A DNA stretch of 45,259 nt from an uncultured Prevotella sp. (GCA_900550365.1 URRR01000017.1:1-45259); one strand, 5' to 3'. Positions 33,969 through 42,251 are shown, counted from the first letter of the stretch. Translations and numbers: made by a program. The notes: generated from the letters alone by a model not told the origin.

Positions 33969-35162
33969 TTATCTGTCCTGCTTCAGGCGCTCGGCCATGG
34001 CGCGTCCGAGGGCCTCACACTGGGCGAAGGTGTCGTCTTTCAGGCTCTGCTTCATCTCCACCGGCGTGCCGACAGGCTCGAACTTGAGGTGCTTCTCGTT
34101 CCATTCCTCGATGCGGCCGACGGCCTTTCCTGCCCACGCATAGCTGCCGAACCAGCCTATGTAGTGGCGGTTCTTGATGTCCTTGCCCGCCAGCTCGCTC
34201 AGCAGAACTTCCATTTCGTGGTACAGTCCGGCGTTATATGTAGGCGCGCCGACGATGAGTCCGCGGTAACGGAACACGTCCCGGATGATGTAAGAGTGGT
34301 GAGTCTTCGACACGTTGTACATAACGATGTTCTTGATGCCGGCCTGGCTCGCCGCACGGGCTATCACCTCAGCCATGCGTTCGGTGTTGCCGTACATCGT
34401 TCCGTAGCATATTACGATGCCTTCCTCGGTCTCGTACTTGCTCAGACGGTCGTAAATGCCTATCACCTTGTCAACATACTCGTGCCAGACGGGGCCGTGT
34501 GTAGAGCAGATGTAGTCAAGCTGCACGCCCTCCAGCTTTTTCAGGGCGTTCTGAACGGGAGTTCCGTACTTGCCGACGATGTTCGAATAGTAGCGGACCA
34601 TCTCCAGCCAGAACGTGTCACAGTTGATTTCAGAGTCTATTATGCCGCCGTTCAGCGCGCCGAAGCAGCCGAACGCGTCGCCTGAGAACAGCGTGTGGGT
34701 GGTCGTCTCGAGTGTAACCATAGTCTCGGGCCAGTGCACCATGGGCGTAAGAACGAACGTAAGCTCGTGGCGGCCGAGGCTGAGCGTAGAGCCGTTCTTC
34801 ACCTCCACCTCGTCGGTTGTTATGCCGTAGAAGCCCTCTATCATGCCGAAGGTCTTCTTGTTGGCCACGATTTTCACGCCCGGATAGTACTTGCGGATAA
34901 GCTCTATGGCGCCGCTGTGGTCGGGTTCCATGTGGTTTATCACGAGATAATCAATCTGTCGGTCGCCAAGAATCTCACGTATGTTCTTAAGATAGGGCAT
35001 GAAGAAGTCAACCTCAACGGTGTCGACGAGGCACACTTTCTCGTCGTCGATGAGGTAAGAGTTGTATGAAACGCCGTTGGGCAGCGGCCACAGGCCCTCG
35101 AAGAGCTCCTTGTTGCGGTCGTTTACGCCAACGTAATAGATTTTGTCTGTAATCTCAATCAT
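33969..35162 (-). CDS. flavodiiron protein (FprA/A-type), O2 or NO reductase
   Basis: This 397-residue cytoplasmic enzyme reduces oxygen to water, or nitric oxide to nitrous oxide, and protects anaerobes. The N-terminal metallo-beta-lactamase-like domain carries the diiron ligands in HMEPDH (H77, E79, D81, with H82), H143 (MVHWPE), D162 (FSGDAF) and H222 (STHGP). The C-terminal flavodoxin domain starts at about residue 248, with the FMN-binding loop YGTMYGNTERMA. The length fits the two-domain class A family, with no fused rubredoxin or NADH oxidase domain. All expected diiron ligands are present. It is followed downstream by the large hairpin; the PfkB gene lies upstream on the same strand after 47 bp, so the two may be co-transcribed. 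Confidence 0.94.
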   Translation of the reverse strand: MIEITDKIYYVGVNDRNKELFEGLWPLPNGVSYNSYLIDDEKVCLVDTVEVDFFMPYLKNIREILGDRQIDYLVINHMEPDHSGAIELIRKYYPGVKIVANKKTFGMIEGFYGITTDEVEVKNGSTLSLGRHELTFVLTPMVHWPETMVTLETTTHTLFSGDAFGCFGALNGGIIDSEINCDTFWLEMVRYYSNIVGKYGTPVQNALKKLEGVQLDYICSTHGPVWHEYVDKVIGIYDRLSKYETEEGIVICYGTMYGNTERMAEVIARAASQAGIKNIVMYNVSKTHHSYIIRDVFRYRGLIVGAPTYNAGLYHEMEVLLSELAGKDIKNRHYIGWFGSYAWAGKAVGRIEEWNEKHLKFEPVGTPVEMKQSLKDDTFAQCEALGRAMAERLKQDR

Positions 35163-35209
35163 GGTTATCGTGTATTTAATGGGTTTCTGATATAGCCTTT
35201 GCGGGGCGG

Positions 35210-36157
35210 TTATTCACGGCTGTTGAGCGCGGCCTTCATCTTCTCTCCGAAGTCAACGTCAATCGAGTTGGCTATGCTCTTGCAGCAGTTTGCTGAGAAT
35301 TCCAGGGCACATCTTATTATCTTGTCCCACGTCTGTTCGGGTATCGCGCCGTCCATCATGTCGCGTGTTACGCCGTAACGCATCAGTCCGTACACCAGTC
35401 CGGCGTTGAAGTTGTCGCCCGCACCGATGGTGCTCACGGTGTCAGCTGCCGTCACGGGGTAGCTCTTCTTCAGTCCGCCGTCGCTGCGCAGCTCTACGGG
35501 TTTGGCTCCGTCAGTGTAGACGAACTTCTTGCAGTAGAACGAAATCTCAGAGTTGTACACCTTGTCGGGCGTGTCCATGTTGTACATCACGCTGAAGTCC
35601 TCGCGGCTTCCGCGCACGATGTCGGCATACTCGAAGTTCTCCAGGATGTTAGGTGTAAGCTTAAGCACCTCGTCGGCGTGGGCCGCACGGAAGTTGACGT
35701 CATAGTATATTATCGCCCCGTGGTCGCGTGCGGCGTTGAGAATGGCCGCCACCTGCGGGCGTATGACGGGGTTTACCGAGTAATAAGAGCCTATCATCAC
35801 GATGTCGTCGCGGTCAATCTCGGGCGCGGCATAGTCGAGCCGGTCGTGCGGATGGTCCTTGTAGAATATGTATTCGGCGTCGTTCTGCTCGTTGAGGAAG
35901 GCCAGCGATATGGGCGACTTGCTGCCCTTGTAGGTGCTGACGAGGGTCGCGTCAACGCCGTTTTCCTTGAGAAAGTCTATTGTTCTTGTGCCTATGCGGT
36001 CGTTGCCCACCTCGCTTATGAAGGCCGCAGGCACGCCGGCGCGTCCCAGCGAGATGATGCCGTTATATACAGAGCCTCCCGGCACGGCGCTTACGGGCTG
36101 TCCGTGCTTGAAGATTATGTCAAGCACGGTTTCACCGATTCCGATTACTTTGCGCAT
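35210..36157 (-). CDS. PfkB-family carbohydrate kinase
   Basis: This 315-residue ribokinase/fructokinase-type enzyme phosphorylates a sugar with ATP in the cytoplasm. The N-terminal glycine-rich motif (AVPGGSVYNGIISLGRAG) and the C-terminal signature STIGAGDNFNAGLVYGL, with the catalytic base D248, are clear. A fructokinase is the commonest role of such genes in Bacteroidales, but the substrate cannot be read from the sequence. The gene lies upstream of the flavodiiron gene with 47 bp between them. On the minus strand TAACTTTG at 36199-36192 is a good -7 box, although the -33 box is weak. Confidence 0.9.
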   Translation of the reverse strand: MRKVIGIGETVLDIIFKHGQPVSAVPGGSVYNGIISLGRAGVPAAFISEVGNDRIGTRTIDFLKENGVDATLVSTYKGSKSPISLAFLNEQNDAEYIFYKDHPHDRLDYAAPEIDRDDIVMIGSYYSVNPVIRPQVAAILNAARDHGAIIYYDVNFRAAHADEVLKLTPNILENFEYADIVRGSREDFSVMYNMDTPDKVYNSEISFYCKKFVYTDGAKPVELRSDGGLKKSYPVTAADTVSTIGAGDNFNAGLVYGLMRYGVTRDMMDGAIPEQTWDKIIRCALEFSANCCKSIANSIDVDFGEKMKAALNSRE

Positions 36158-36191
36158 TGTATCTCCTTTACCTTTAGTATGTTATCGGCCG

Positions 36192-36199
36192 CAAAGTTA
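36192..36199 (-). promoter_or_regulatory. -7-like promoter box of the PfkB gene
   Basis: The minus-strand sequence TAACTTTG matches TAnnTTTG and lies about 35 bp upstream of the PfkB start codon. No TTTG is found 19-21 nt upstream, only an A/T-rich run. Confidence 0.45.
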
Positions 36200-36253
36200 G
36201 CAAAAAAAAGCTTTTTATATAATAAAACAAGGCATAAAGTCATGAAAATCATG

Positions 36254-36298
36254 TATTTTTGCATACCGTTAACAAGCCCGCCGCCGGTGGCCGGGCTT
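36254..36298 (+). promoter_or_regulatory. -7 box followed by a terminator-like hairpin in the M16 leader
   Basis: TATTTTTG at 36254-36261 fits the -7 consensus for plus-strand transcription, though the -33 box is poor. A GC hairpin follows, AAGCCCG (36274-36280) with CGGGCTT (36292-36298), then ATTATTATATTAT, all before the ATG at 36318. There is no plus-strand gene close upstream that would need a terminator, so this could act as a leader attenuator. Confidence 0.45.
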
Positions 36299-36317
36299 AT
36301 TATTATATTATCAGTTT

Positions 36318-37547
36318 ATGGACTATAACACACATACTTTGGCCAACGGCCTGCGCATAATCCACCTGCCGTCGGCCTCGCCCGTTGTATATTGCGGTTA
36401 CGGCATCTGCGCCGGCACGCGCGACGAGCTGCCCGGCGAGGAGGGCCTGGCACATTTCTGCGAGCACGTTACGTTCAAGGGCACAGAGAGACGCAACTCC
36501 ATGCAGGTGCTCAACCGCCTGGAGAGGGTAGGGGGCGACCTCAACGCCTTCACCAACAAGGAGGACACCGTGTTCTACTCGGCCATTCTGCGCGAGCATC
36601 TGCCCCGCGCCGTCGACCTGCTTACCGACATTGTGTTCCACAGCACGTACCCGCAGGCCGAGCTTGACAAGGAAATCGAGGTGATATGCGACGAAATCCA
36701 GTGTTACAACGACTCGCCGGCCGAGCTTATTTATGACGAGTTTGACAACATCATCTTTGCCGGGCATCCCCTCGGGCATAACATTCTCGGCACCGAGGAG
36801 CGCCTCCGTACTTACACGTCTGACGACGCGCGCCGCTTCACCCGGCGGTTTTACCGTCCTGATAACGCCGTGTTCTTCGCTTATGGAAACATCAGTTTCA
36901 GCCGCCTTACGGCCATGCTCGCGAAGGCCACGGCCGACTTCCCCGCCTGCGACCCGCGCCCCGTGGCCGGGCGAGAGGCGCCTCTGCCGGCTTACATCCC
37001 GCGCGAGCTGACCGTAAACAAGGGCACTCATCAGGCTCACGTCATGATAGGCCGCAGGGCTTACAGCGTGCACGACGACCGCCGCATGGCGCTGTATCTG
37101 CTTAACAACATCATCGGCGGTCCGGCAATGAACGCCATGCTCAACATCGCCCTGAGAGAGAAAAACGGACTGGTGTACACCGTCGACAGCTCGATGGTGA
37201 GCTATTCTGACACCGGCCTGTGGTGTATCTACTTCGGATGCGACCCCAAGGACGTGCGCCGTTGCCGCCGACTGGTGGCGCGTGAGCTTGACAAGCTGGC
37301 CGCAAAGCCCCTCTCAGAGGCGCGCCTCGCCGCCGCCAAGCGCCAGATAAAGGGGCAGATAGGCGTGGCGTGCGACAACCGTGAGAGCTTCGCCCTCGAC
37401 TTCTCAAAGAACTATCTGCACAGCGGCAGGGTGAAGGACATACCCGCCCTTATGGCAAAAATAGACAGCCTGACGGCGCAAGACCTGCAAGACGTTGCCC
37501 GCGAGATATTCAGCCGTGACACGCTGACTGCCCTTACGTTCGTGTGA
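36318..37547 (+). CDS. M16-family zinc metallopeptidase
   Basis: This 409-residue peptidase of the pitrilysin/insulinase family (mitochondrial processing peptidase-like single-unit size) has the inverted zinc motif HFCEH, with zinc ligands H46 and H50 and catalytic E49. The distal Glu region follows at ELDKEIEVICDEIQCY. The C-terminal half carries the usual inactive repeat of the M16 fold (NIALREKNGLVYTVDSS). No signal peptide is visible, so a cytoplasmic role is likely. It is the only plus-strand gene among minus-strand neighbours here and seems monocistronic. The substrate is unknown. Confidence 0.93.
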   Translation: MDYNTHTLANGLRIIHLPSASPVVYCGYGICAGTRDELPGEEGLAHFCEHVTFKGTERRNSMQVLNRLERVGGDLNAFTNKEDTVFYSAILREHLPRAVDLLTDIVFHSTYPQAELDKEIEVICDEIQCYNDSPAELIYDEFDNIIFAGHPLGHNILGTEERLRTYTSDDARRFTRRFYRPDNAVFFAYGNISFSRLTAMLAKATADFPACDPRPVAGREAPLPAYIPRELTVNKGTHQAHVMIGRRAYSVHDDRRMALYLLNNIIGGPAMNAMLNIALREKNGLVYTVDSSMVSYSDTGLWCIYFGCDPKDVRRCRRLVARELDKLAAKPLSEARLAAAKRQIKGQIGVACDNRESFALDFSKNYLHSGRVKDIPALMAKIDSLTAQDLQDVAREIFSRDTLTALTFV

Positions 37548-37557
37548 GAGTGGGAGA

Positions 37558-37713
37558 AAATCAAGAATTAAGAGTTAAGTATTAAGAAAAACAGAAAGGA
37601 GTTAAGGAGTTAAACGGAGTTAAGGAGCCAGGAAAAATGCCTTTCACCATAAGCAATAGTCAGGCAAATCAGACATGAATTCTTCTTAATGCTTAACTCT
37701 TGATTCTTGATTT
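37558..37713. terminator. AT-rich inverted repeat after the M16 gene
   Basis: Arms at 37558-37588 and 37683-37713 are reverse complements at about 29 of 31 positions, made of TCAAGAATTAAGAGTTAAG words. The loop of about 94 nt holds GGAGTTAA repeats. It follows the M16 stop codon and may end transcription, or it may be a dispersed repeat. Confidence 0.6.
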
Positions 37714-37737
37714 GCAAAGCGTCTGCCGGTAACTTCT

Positions 37738-37755
37738 GACGGCCTTCAGGCCGTG
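37738..37755. repeat. short GC palindrome ACGGCCTTCAGGCCGT
   Basis: A GACGGCC/GGCCGT palindrome is set between TAACTTCT- and CTTCTTTAACTT-type words. The layout resembles the CGCCCTGCGGGCG palindromes at 6282-6294 and within 33798-33955, which are also bordered by TTAA/AGTTA words. Confidence 0.5.
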
Positions 37756-37796
37756 ATGACTTCTTTAACTTAGCCGACTGTTTTTCAAAAGACGGT

Positions 37797-38068
37797 TCAT
37801 CCGCAATTCTGGTGTATAAAGTTAAGGCATAAATGTGGCCGCAAACACCCTCCGGTAGGGACATAATTTATTATGTCCGCATGTTTCGGAGAAACATATC
37901 TCGCACGGTTTTATCATCGCTGAAAGCCATTTTTCACTTTTAATTGTTAATTGTTAATTGCATCATACGCCCCTTCGTGGCGTGCGGACATAATGAATTA
38001 TGTCCCTACTGGAGGGCGTCTCCTTCGATATTGCAGAATTATTGGCTTTACACCCAAACTGCGGATGA
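37797..38068 (-). mobile_element. 272-bp MITE-like element, copy 2 (inverted relative to copy 1)
   Basis: Terminal inverted repeats begin TCATCCGCAATTCTGGTGTA and end CACCCAAACTGCGGATGA. Internal palindromes GGACATAATTTATTATGTCC (37859-37878) and GGACATAATGAATTATGTCC (37986-38005) correspond to those of copy 1 in reverse order. Flanking direct repeats CAAAAGACGG (37786-37795) and CAAAAGACCG (38073-38082) differ at one position. No protein is encoded. Length is identical to copy 1 at 30601-30872. Confidence 0.75.
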
Positions 38069-38072
38069 ATTC

Positions 38073-38182
38073 CAAAAGACCGTGTTTCGCGTTCTAAAAG
38101 GCCGTCAAACGCAAGCTAAAAGGCCGTCTTTCGCAACGTGAAAGACGGCCTTTTACAACGCATTGATTATCAAAGCGTTACG
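38073..38182. repeat. four-module palindromic repeat, copy E
   Basis: Modules start near 38073, 38095, 38116 and 38138, the last inverted (AAAGACGGCCTTTTAC), followed by the tail TTGATTATCAAAG. As with copy D, the first module coincides with the direct repeat flanking a MITE-like element. The rest of the gap to 38274 holds only the hairpin listed next. Confidence 0.85.
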
Positions 38183-38210
38183 CGGGAGATAACCTGACGG
38201 CATGAAAATA

Positions 38211-38245
38211 GCGGACGAACGGGCCACAAGGGCCTGTCCGTCCGC
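38211..38245 (-). terminator. hairpin after the T9SS-sorted protein gene
   Basis: The arms 38211-38225 and 38231-38245 pair at 13 of 15 positions with a 5-nt loop. It lies about 30 bp downstream of the stop codon of the minus-strand gene at 38275. There is no clear T tract on that strand. Confidence 0.5.
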
Positions 38246-38274
38246 CGCTGATTGTAATTTAAAAACGTAGAATC

Positions 38275-40263
38275 TTATTCTTTGATAAACTTGGTAGAGT
38301 ATCCGTTTACCGTAACGATGTACAGTCCTGCGGGCATGTCGCCTACGTACACCGTCTTCTCTGCCGCCGAGCGGGCGAGCATTCCGCCTGCGCCGTAGAT
38401 GTTTACGGTTACGTTGCCGTCGGCCGATATGTGCAGGTTGCCGTCAGCATAGCTTACTTTCACGTCGTCGTTGCCGCCCGCGTTCACCGCGCCTATACCT
38501 GAAGGCAGTGCCTCAGAGTAATAGTAAGTGTTGGTAGAGATCAGCCATCCGTTGTAGCCGTCGGCATAATAGTTTTTCACCCGGTTGATTTTGTACGGGT
38601 CGGTCCAGCCCTCCGGCTTGATGAACTCGTCAGGAGTAACGTCGAAGTCATACTCTACGGTCTGGCCGTTGTTGGTGGTCCACTCGCCGTTTGCCCAACG
38701 ATAGCCCAGCTTCTCAATAAGCGTGCCGTTCTCGTAAGCGTATGTCCAGCGGCTTGCATTCACCCAACCAGTCTCGTCGTCAGGCTCAATCTCAGCTCCA
38801 CGTGTGGCGGGCGCGCCTAAGGGAGACAGTCCGCTGTCGCCGCTCTTGGTGATAAGCTCTACGGGAAGTCCCTCGGCGTTGTACTTATATTCTGTCCATG
38901 AAGTGGGCGTGCGCTTGCCGTCAACCCAGTCCCATACGGCACTGATAGTCTGCAGTCCCTGCTCGTTGTAGACATATTTCTCCTCAAACAGGTCGGTTGT
39001 AGAGCCGTCCTCGTTTACAAGCTGCTCGCGTACCCATGTGCATTTGTTGTCAGCGTTGTAGGCGTAGTGGGTCTGCTGGGAAACTTTCTCATCTATCTTT
39101 TCGTTGTTCTCGTTGTAGATGTTCTGCACAAACTTGTACAGGCCTACACGGTTTCCTTCGTCGTCATACTTCCATACGGTAGGACTTGCGCCGAGCGAGA
39201 TTACTCCGCTGTTGTCGGGCAGGTATTTCCACGTCTCTGAGAGAGTCTGCGCGCCGTGGTCGTCATAGGTTATCTTGCCGTACCATGAAAGCGGGTTATA
39301 CACCAATCCGTCCCACGTGTCGCCGCCGCACCATGCGTTCAGCGTGCGGTTATAGTACAGTTCTGACTGTCCGGCGATGCGTCCTTCGGTGTTAAACTCG
39401 TTGATGAATTTGTAGTAAAGATGCCATTCGCCGTTAATCCACAGGCTCTCGCCCTTGTAAGTCATGCGCTCCGGATTGCTGCCCTCTATGTAGTCAGGGT
39501 CGCGCGGGCCGTCAAACCATTCGTAGACGTCGTTGCCCGTGCCCTGCCATGACGTGCCGTCCCAGGCGTAGCCGATGAAGCTCGTCTGGCGGTTCTTTCC
39601 GTCCCATGTCGCCTGGTTGTGGGTATTGTTTACCCACTGCATGCCGTCCCATGTGCAGAGGAGCTCGTCAATGATGTTGGCGTTGTCGTCATAGGCGTAT
39701 TCTCCTTTCGACACGGGCGTCCATTTGCCGTTGAAGCCGAGCTCAGATGTTACCTGTTCTATGCCCAGGCCCTTGTCGTTGTACTTGTATTCGTAGCGTA
39801 CGCCCTGGCTGCCGCTGGTGACCTGCTCTACGAGTATCAGTCCGTCCTCGCTCCAGGTGTAGTCATACTGCATGGCGGGGCTGCCCCATGACTGTGTCAT
39901 GGTGTCCCAGTAATAGGTTTTTCTCCTGATTTCCTTGCCCTTGTCGTTGTACTCGTAGCACTCTTTCTGAGCGTTAGAGCCGTCAGGGTTGGTCATGATT
40001 ACTTCGTCAAGTTTCAGTTTTCCGTCAGTTGTGAGCGGTGCTTTTCTTGCCTGCGCAGCCATAGGCCTGACGAGGGTTGCTGTGCCTGTGCCTCTACGTC
40101 CGGCCTCAACGGTTATCTTTCCGGCCGCGGGGCGCTCTGTCGTTACGGCGTGCAGCTTAGGTTTTAATTCAGTGGCAAAAGGCTTGTCGGTGCCCGTCGT
40201 CACCTGCGCCGAGGCTCCGGCACACATCAGTGTGGAGATGATTAAAAGTAAATGTTTCTTCAT
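38275..40263 (-). CDS. exported YD-repeat-like protein with T9SS C-terminal sorting domain
   Basis: This 662-residue protein has a signal peptide (MKKHLLLIISTLMCAGASAQ) and a long body of repeated Y/W-rich units such as YEYNDKGKEIRRKTYYWDTM, YEYKYNDKGLGIEQVTS, YKYNAEGLPVELITKSG. These resemble YD/RHS-type beta-hairpin repeats. It ends in a Por/type IX secretion sorting domain (VNIYGAGGMLARS to DMPAGLYIVTVNGYSTKFIKE). It should cross the outer membrane through T9SS and stay at the surface or be released. The function is not recognisable; adhesion or a scaffold role is a guess. A good promoter lies upstream and a GC palindrome (40287-40301) sits in its leader. Confidence 0.8.
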   Translation of the reverse strand: MKKHLLLIISTLMCAGASAQVTTGTDKPFATELKPKLHAVTTERPAAGKITVEAGRRGTGTATLVRPMAAQARKAPLTTDGKLKLDEVIMTNPDGSNAQKECYEYNDKGKEIRRKTYYWDTMTQSWGSPAMQYDYTWSEDGLILVEQVTSGSQGVRYEYKYNDKGLGIEQVTSELGFNGKWTPVSKGEYAYDDNANIIDELLCTWDGMQWVNNTHNQATWDGKNRQTSFIGYAWDGTSWQGTGNDVYEWFDGPRDPDYIEGSNPERMTYKGESLWINGEWHLYYKFINEFNTEGRIAGQSELYYNRTLNAWCGGDTWDGLVYNPLSWYGKITYDDHGAQTLSETWKYLPDNSGVISLGASPTVWKYDDEGNRVGLYKFVQNIYNENNEKIDEKVSQQTHYAYNADNKCTWVREQLVNEDGSTTDLFEEKYVYNEQGLQTISAVWDWVDGKRTPTSWTEYKYNAEGLPVELITKSGDSGLSPLGAPATRGAEIEPDDETGWVNASRWTYAYENGTLIEKLGYRWANGEWTTNNGQTVEYDFDVTPDEFIKPEGWTDPYKINRVKNYYADGYNGWLISTNTYYYSEALPSGIGAVNAGGNDDVKVSYADGNLHISADGNVTVNIYGAGGMLARSAAEKTVYVGDMPAGLYIVTVNGYSTKFIKE

Positions 40264-40351
40264 AATCCTTTATTTTTTAATTAACGGCCCGGCTGCCGGG
40301 CAGAGCCGCGGCGGCAGCGCGAGGCCGGCATTAATATGTGAAAACCACATG

Positions 40352-40384
40352 CAAAAATAAGGGATTACGCAGGTTTATTGCAAA
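40352..40384 (-). promoter_or_regulatory. Bacteroidetes-type promoter of the T9SS-sorted protein gene
   Basis: On the minus strand TTTG (-33) at 40384-40381 and TATTTTTG (-7) at 40359-40352 are 21 nt apart. The -33 box lies a few bases from the terminator of the upstream regulator gene. The leader is about 80 nt and carries the palindrome GCCCGGC-T-GCCGGGC at 40287-40301. Confidence 0.6.
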
Positions 40385-40390
40385 TGTATA

Positions 40391-40416
40391 AGGTCCGGAT
40401 TCAAGAATCCGGACCT
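40391..40416 (-). terminator. terminator overlapping the stop codon of the TPR-AraC regulator
   Basis: AGGTCCGGATT (40391-40401) and AATCCGGACCT (40406-40416) form a perfect 11-bp stem with a 4-nt loop. The stop codon TAG occupies 40417-40415, so the hairpin starts within it. A T/A-rich stretch follows on the minus strand. Confidence 0.7.
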
Positions 40417-42163
40417 ATTGGTTGCTCTTTGCCATTTTCTGATACAGTGACGGGGTCAGTCCGGTCATCTTTCTGAAGATGTTTACGAACGTGGTATGCG
40501 ACCTGTAGCCCACGCTCTCGCCCACGGCCTTTACCGTTAGGTGGCCGTATCCGTCGGTGTCGGCAAGGCGCTTGCAGGCCGTGCGTATGCGGTATTCGTT
40601 GACAAAGTTGCTGAAATTCTTGTTGTACGTGCCGTTGATGACCTGCGATACGTACTTGTTGTTGGAGCCTACGAGCGCGGCCAGGCGGTCAAGCGAGAAG
40701 TCGGGCGAGCAGAACTCGCAGCCGTTGTCCATCACGGCGGTTATCGCTTCGGCCAGCGCCTGCTGCCGGGCATCGTCAAGATTGCTCGACCCGTACTTGT
40801 GGGTGGGCTTCTCCCCGTCAGCGCCGTGAGCCGTGCCGGCCGCCTCTCTCAGGGCTGCGGCCTCGGCCTCAAGCCCTGATATGCGTGCCAGGCAGTCGGC
40901 ATGGCGCTTCTTCATCTCCTCCTGGCGTGCAATGAAGCCGGCGTTCAGCGCGTACAGGTCGGCATAGCTGTTGTTCAGCTTCTTGTTCTGACGGTACAGA
41001 ACGACGAGAAACGCCGTTACGGCAAGTATCGTTACGAGGCCTAATATCATGGCCGTGCGCTGGCGGCTGATGGTCTGCCGGTTGGCCTCATGCATCGTGC
41101 GCAGGCTTGAAATCTCCTTCCCCGCCTTCTCCATTTCGTAACTGAACTGCACGTTCTTTGCCGCGTCAAAGCGCCGCTGGTTTAGTATTGAGTCGCTGAC
41201 GGTAAGGTAGGCGGCCTTGTATTCCATTGACTTGTCGGCCTGTCCGGCGGCTTCGTAAATGGCGGAGGCGTCTTTCAGCTGGTCAACGAACAGATGGCGC
41301 AGCCCGTTGGCGACGATATTTTTCTCGCATAAGTCAAGGTAATGCATGGCGGAGTCGGCCATGCCGGTCTTGTCGAAAGCCTTGTACAGCTCCTGCAGGG
41401 CGTAGCATACGTATTGCGGCGGAAGGCCTTCGGCTGACGCGTATCCTGCCAGACGGCGGAATCGCGGTATGGCTTCGCCGGCACGTCCCTCGGCAGCGTC
41501 AATCAGCGCGCGGTTATATTCGTTCATGAAGCGGCTCACCTTGTCGCCCGTGTCCTTCATTCTCAGCGTGGCTTCAAGGTACTTGCGGGCCACGGCGGGC
41601 TTGCCTGTGTATATGTAAAGGCCCGTAAGGTTCATCAGAATCTTGCGCTCCGTGTCGGCGTCGGGGTGCTTCTTGCACAGGCTGTAGACGCGCTTGTAGC
41701 TCTCGGCGCCCTTGCCGTAGTCGCTGAACTGGCAGTAGACGTTGCCTATGTTCTTGTAGAACTTTGCCGCATGACGGCTTTCTCCGCCTTCCTCTGACAC
41801 CTTAAGACCGTTGACATAGAACTCGAGCGCACGCACATAGTCGCCCCGGTCGTAGCATAAGTCGCCGGCTTTGAGGTGGGCCGCGGCGCAGGCTTCGCGC
41901 TCGGCTGGCGTCATGTCTGGCGACGTGCGGCCGCATATTACCATGTAAAGCACCATGGCCTCGTCTGTACGGCCTTGTGACCGGAGAGCGTCGGCACGGC
42001 GCAGCGCACGCCCGGAGGTCATCTTCGACGCAGCGTCAATCAGTCCGGTGTACTTTCCGCGGTCAGCGGCGGCAGCAGCGGCAACGGCCAGCCATAGGCA
42101 AATCAGTGCCGCGGCGGCGCGCGTCAGGGCGGTGGTCAGGTTGTAACGGTTCGTCTCTGTCAT
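40415..42163 (-). CDS. TPR-transmembrane-AraC family regulator
   Basis: This 582-residue one-component membrane regulator has an N-terminal hydrophobic signal (ALTRAAAALICLWLAVAAAA). A periplasmic TPR array follows, about residues 40-330 (DLCYDRGDYVRALEFYVNGL; FYKNIGNVYCQFSDYGKGAE). Next are one transmembrane segment (MILGLVTILAVTAFLVVLY), a coiled coil, and a C-terminal AraC-type DNA-binding domain with two HTH motifs (LDRLAALVGSNNKYVSQVIN; VKAVGESVGYRSHTTFVNIF). The plan parallels the DUF6377-type protein at 31281 but with a different DNA-binding domain. No partner kinase is present. Its target is unknown; the adjacent T9SS-sorted protein gene is the nearest candidate. Confidence 0.9.
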   Translation of the reverse strand: MTETNRYNLTTALTRAAAALICLWLAVAAAAAADRGKYTGLIDAASKMTSGRALRRADALRSQGRTDEAMVLYMVICGRTSPDMTPAEREACAAAHLKAGDLCYDRGDYVRALEFYVNGLKVSEEGGESRHAAKFYKNIGNVYCQFSDYGKGAESYKRVYSLCKKHPDADTERKILMNLTGLYIYTGKPAVARKYLEATLRMKDTGDKVSRFMNEYNRALIDAAEGRAGEAIPRFRRLAGYASAEGLPPQYVCYALQELYKAFDKTGMADSAMHYLDLCEKNIVANGLRHLFVDQLKDASAIYEAAGQADKSMEYKAAYLTVSDSILNQRRFDAAKNVQFSYEMEKAGKEISSLRTMHEANRQTISRQRTAMILGLVTILAVTAFLVVLYRQNKKLNNSYADLYALNAGFIARQEEMKKRHADCLARISGLEAEAAALREAAGTAHGADGEKPTHKYGSSNLDDARQQALAEAITAVMDNGCEFCSPDFSLDRLAALVGSNNKYVSQVINGTYNKNFSNFVNEYRIRTACKRLADTDGYGHLTVKAVGESVGYRSHTTFVNIFRKMTGLTPSLYQKMAKSNQ

Positions 42164-42214
42164 AGGCGTTGTGGGCAGTCTGATGTGTTATTGACGGTAA
42201 AGGTAAAAAACAAA

Positions 42215-42251
42215 GGCGGACAGACAATGTTCGTGTCCTTGTCTGTCCGCC
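42215..42251 (-). terminator. intrinsic terminator of infB
   Basis: GGCGGACAGAC (42215-42225) and GTCTGTCCGCC (42241-42251) form a perfect 11-bp stem with a 15-nt loop. On the minus strand it is followed by TTTGTTTTTT. It lies about 45 bp after the infB stop codon and separates it from the TPR-AraC gene. Confidence 0.88.

Noticed and set aside
36303..37073. Long minus-strand open frame opposite the M16 peptidase gene
   Set aside because: It is antisense to a gene with clear zinc motif and family match, shows no recognisable domain, and is explained by high GC content.
38073..38182. Possible CRISPR array because of regular spaced repeats of about 22 nt
   Set aside because: The modules are themselves palindromic and adjacent, with only a few bases between them, no unique spacers of 30 nt or more, imperfect identity, and no cas genes in the window.
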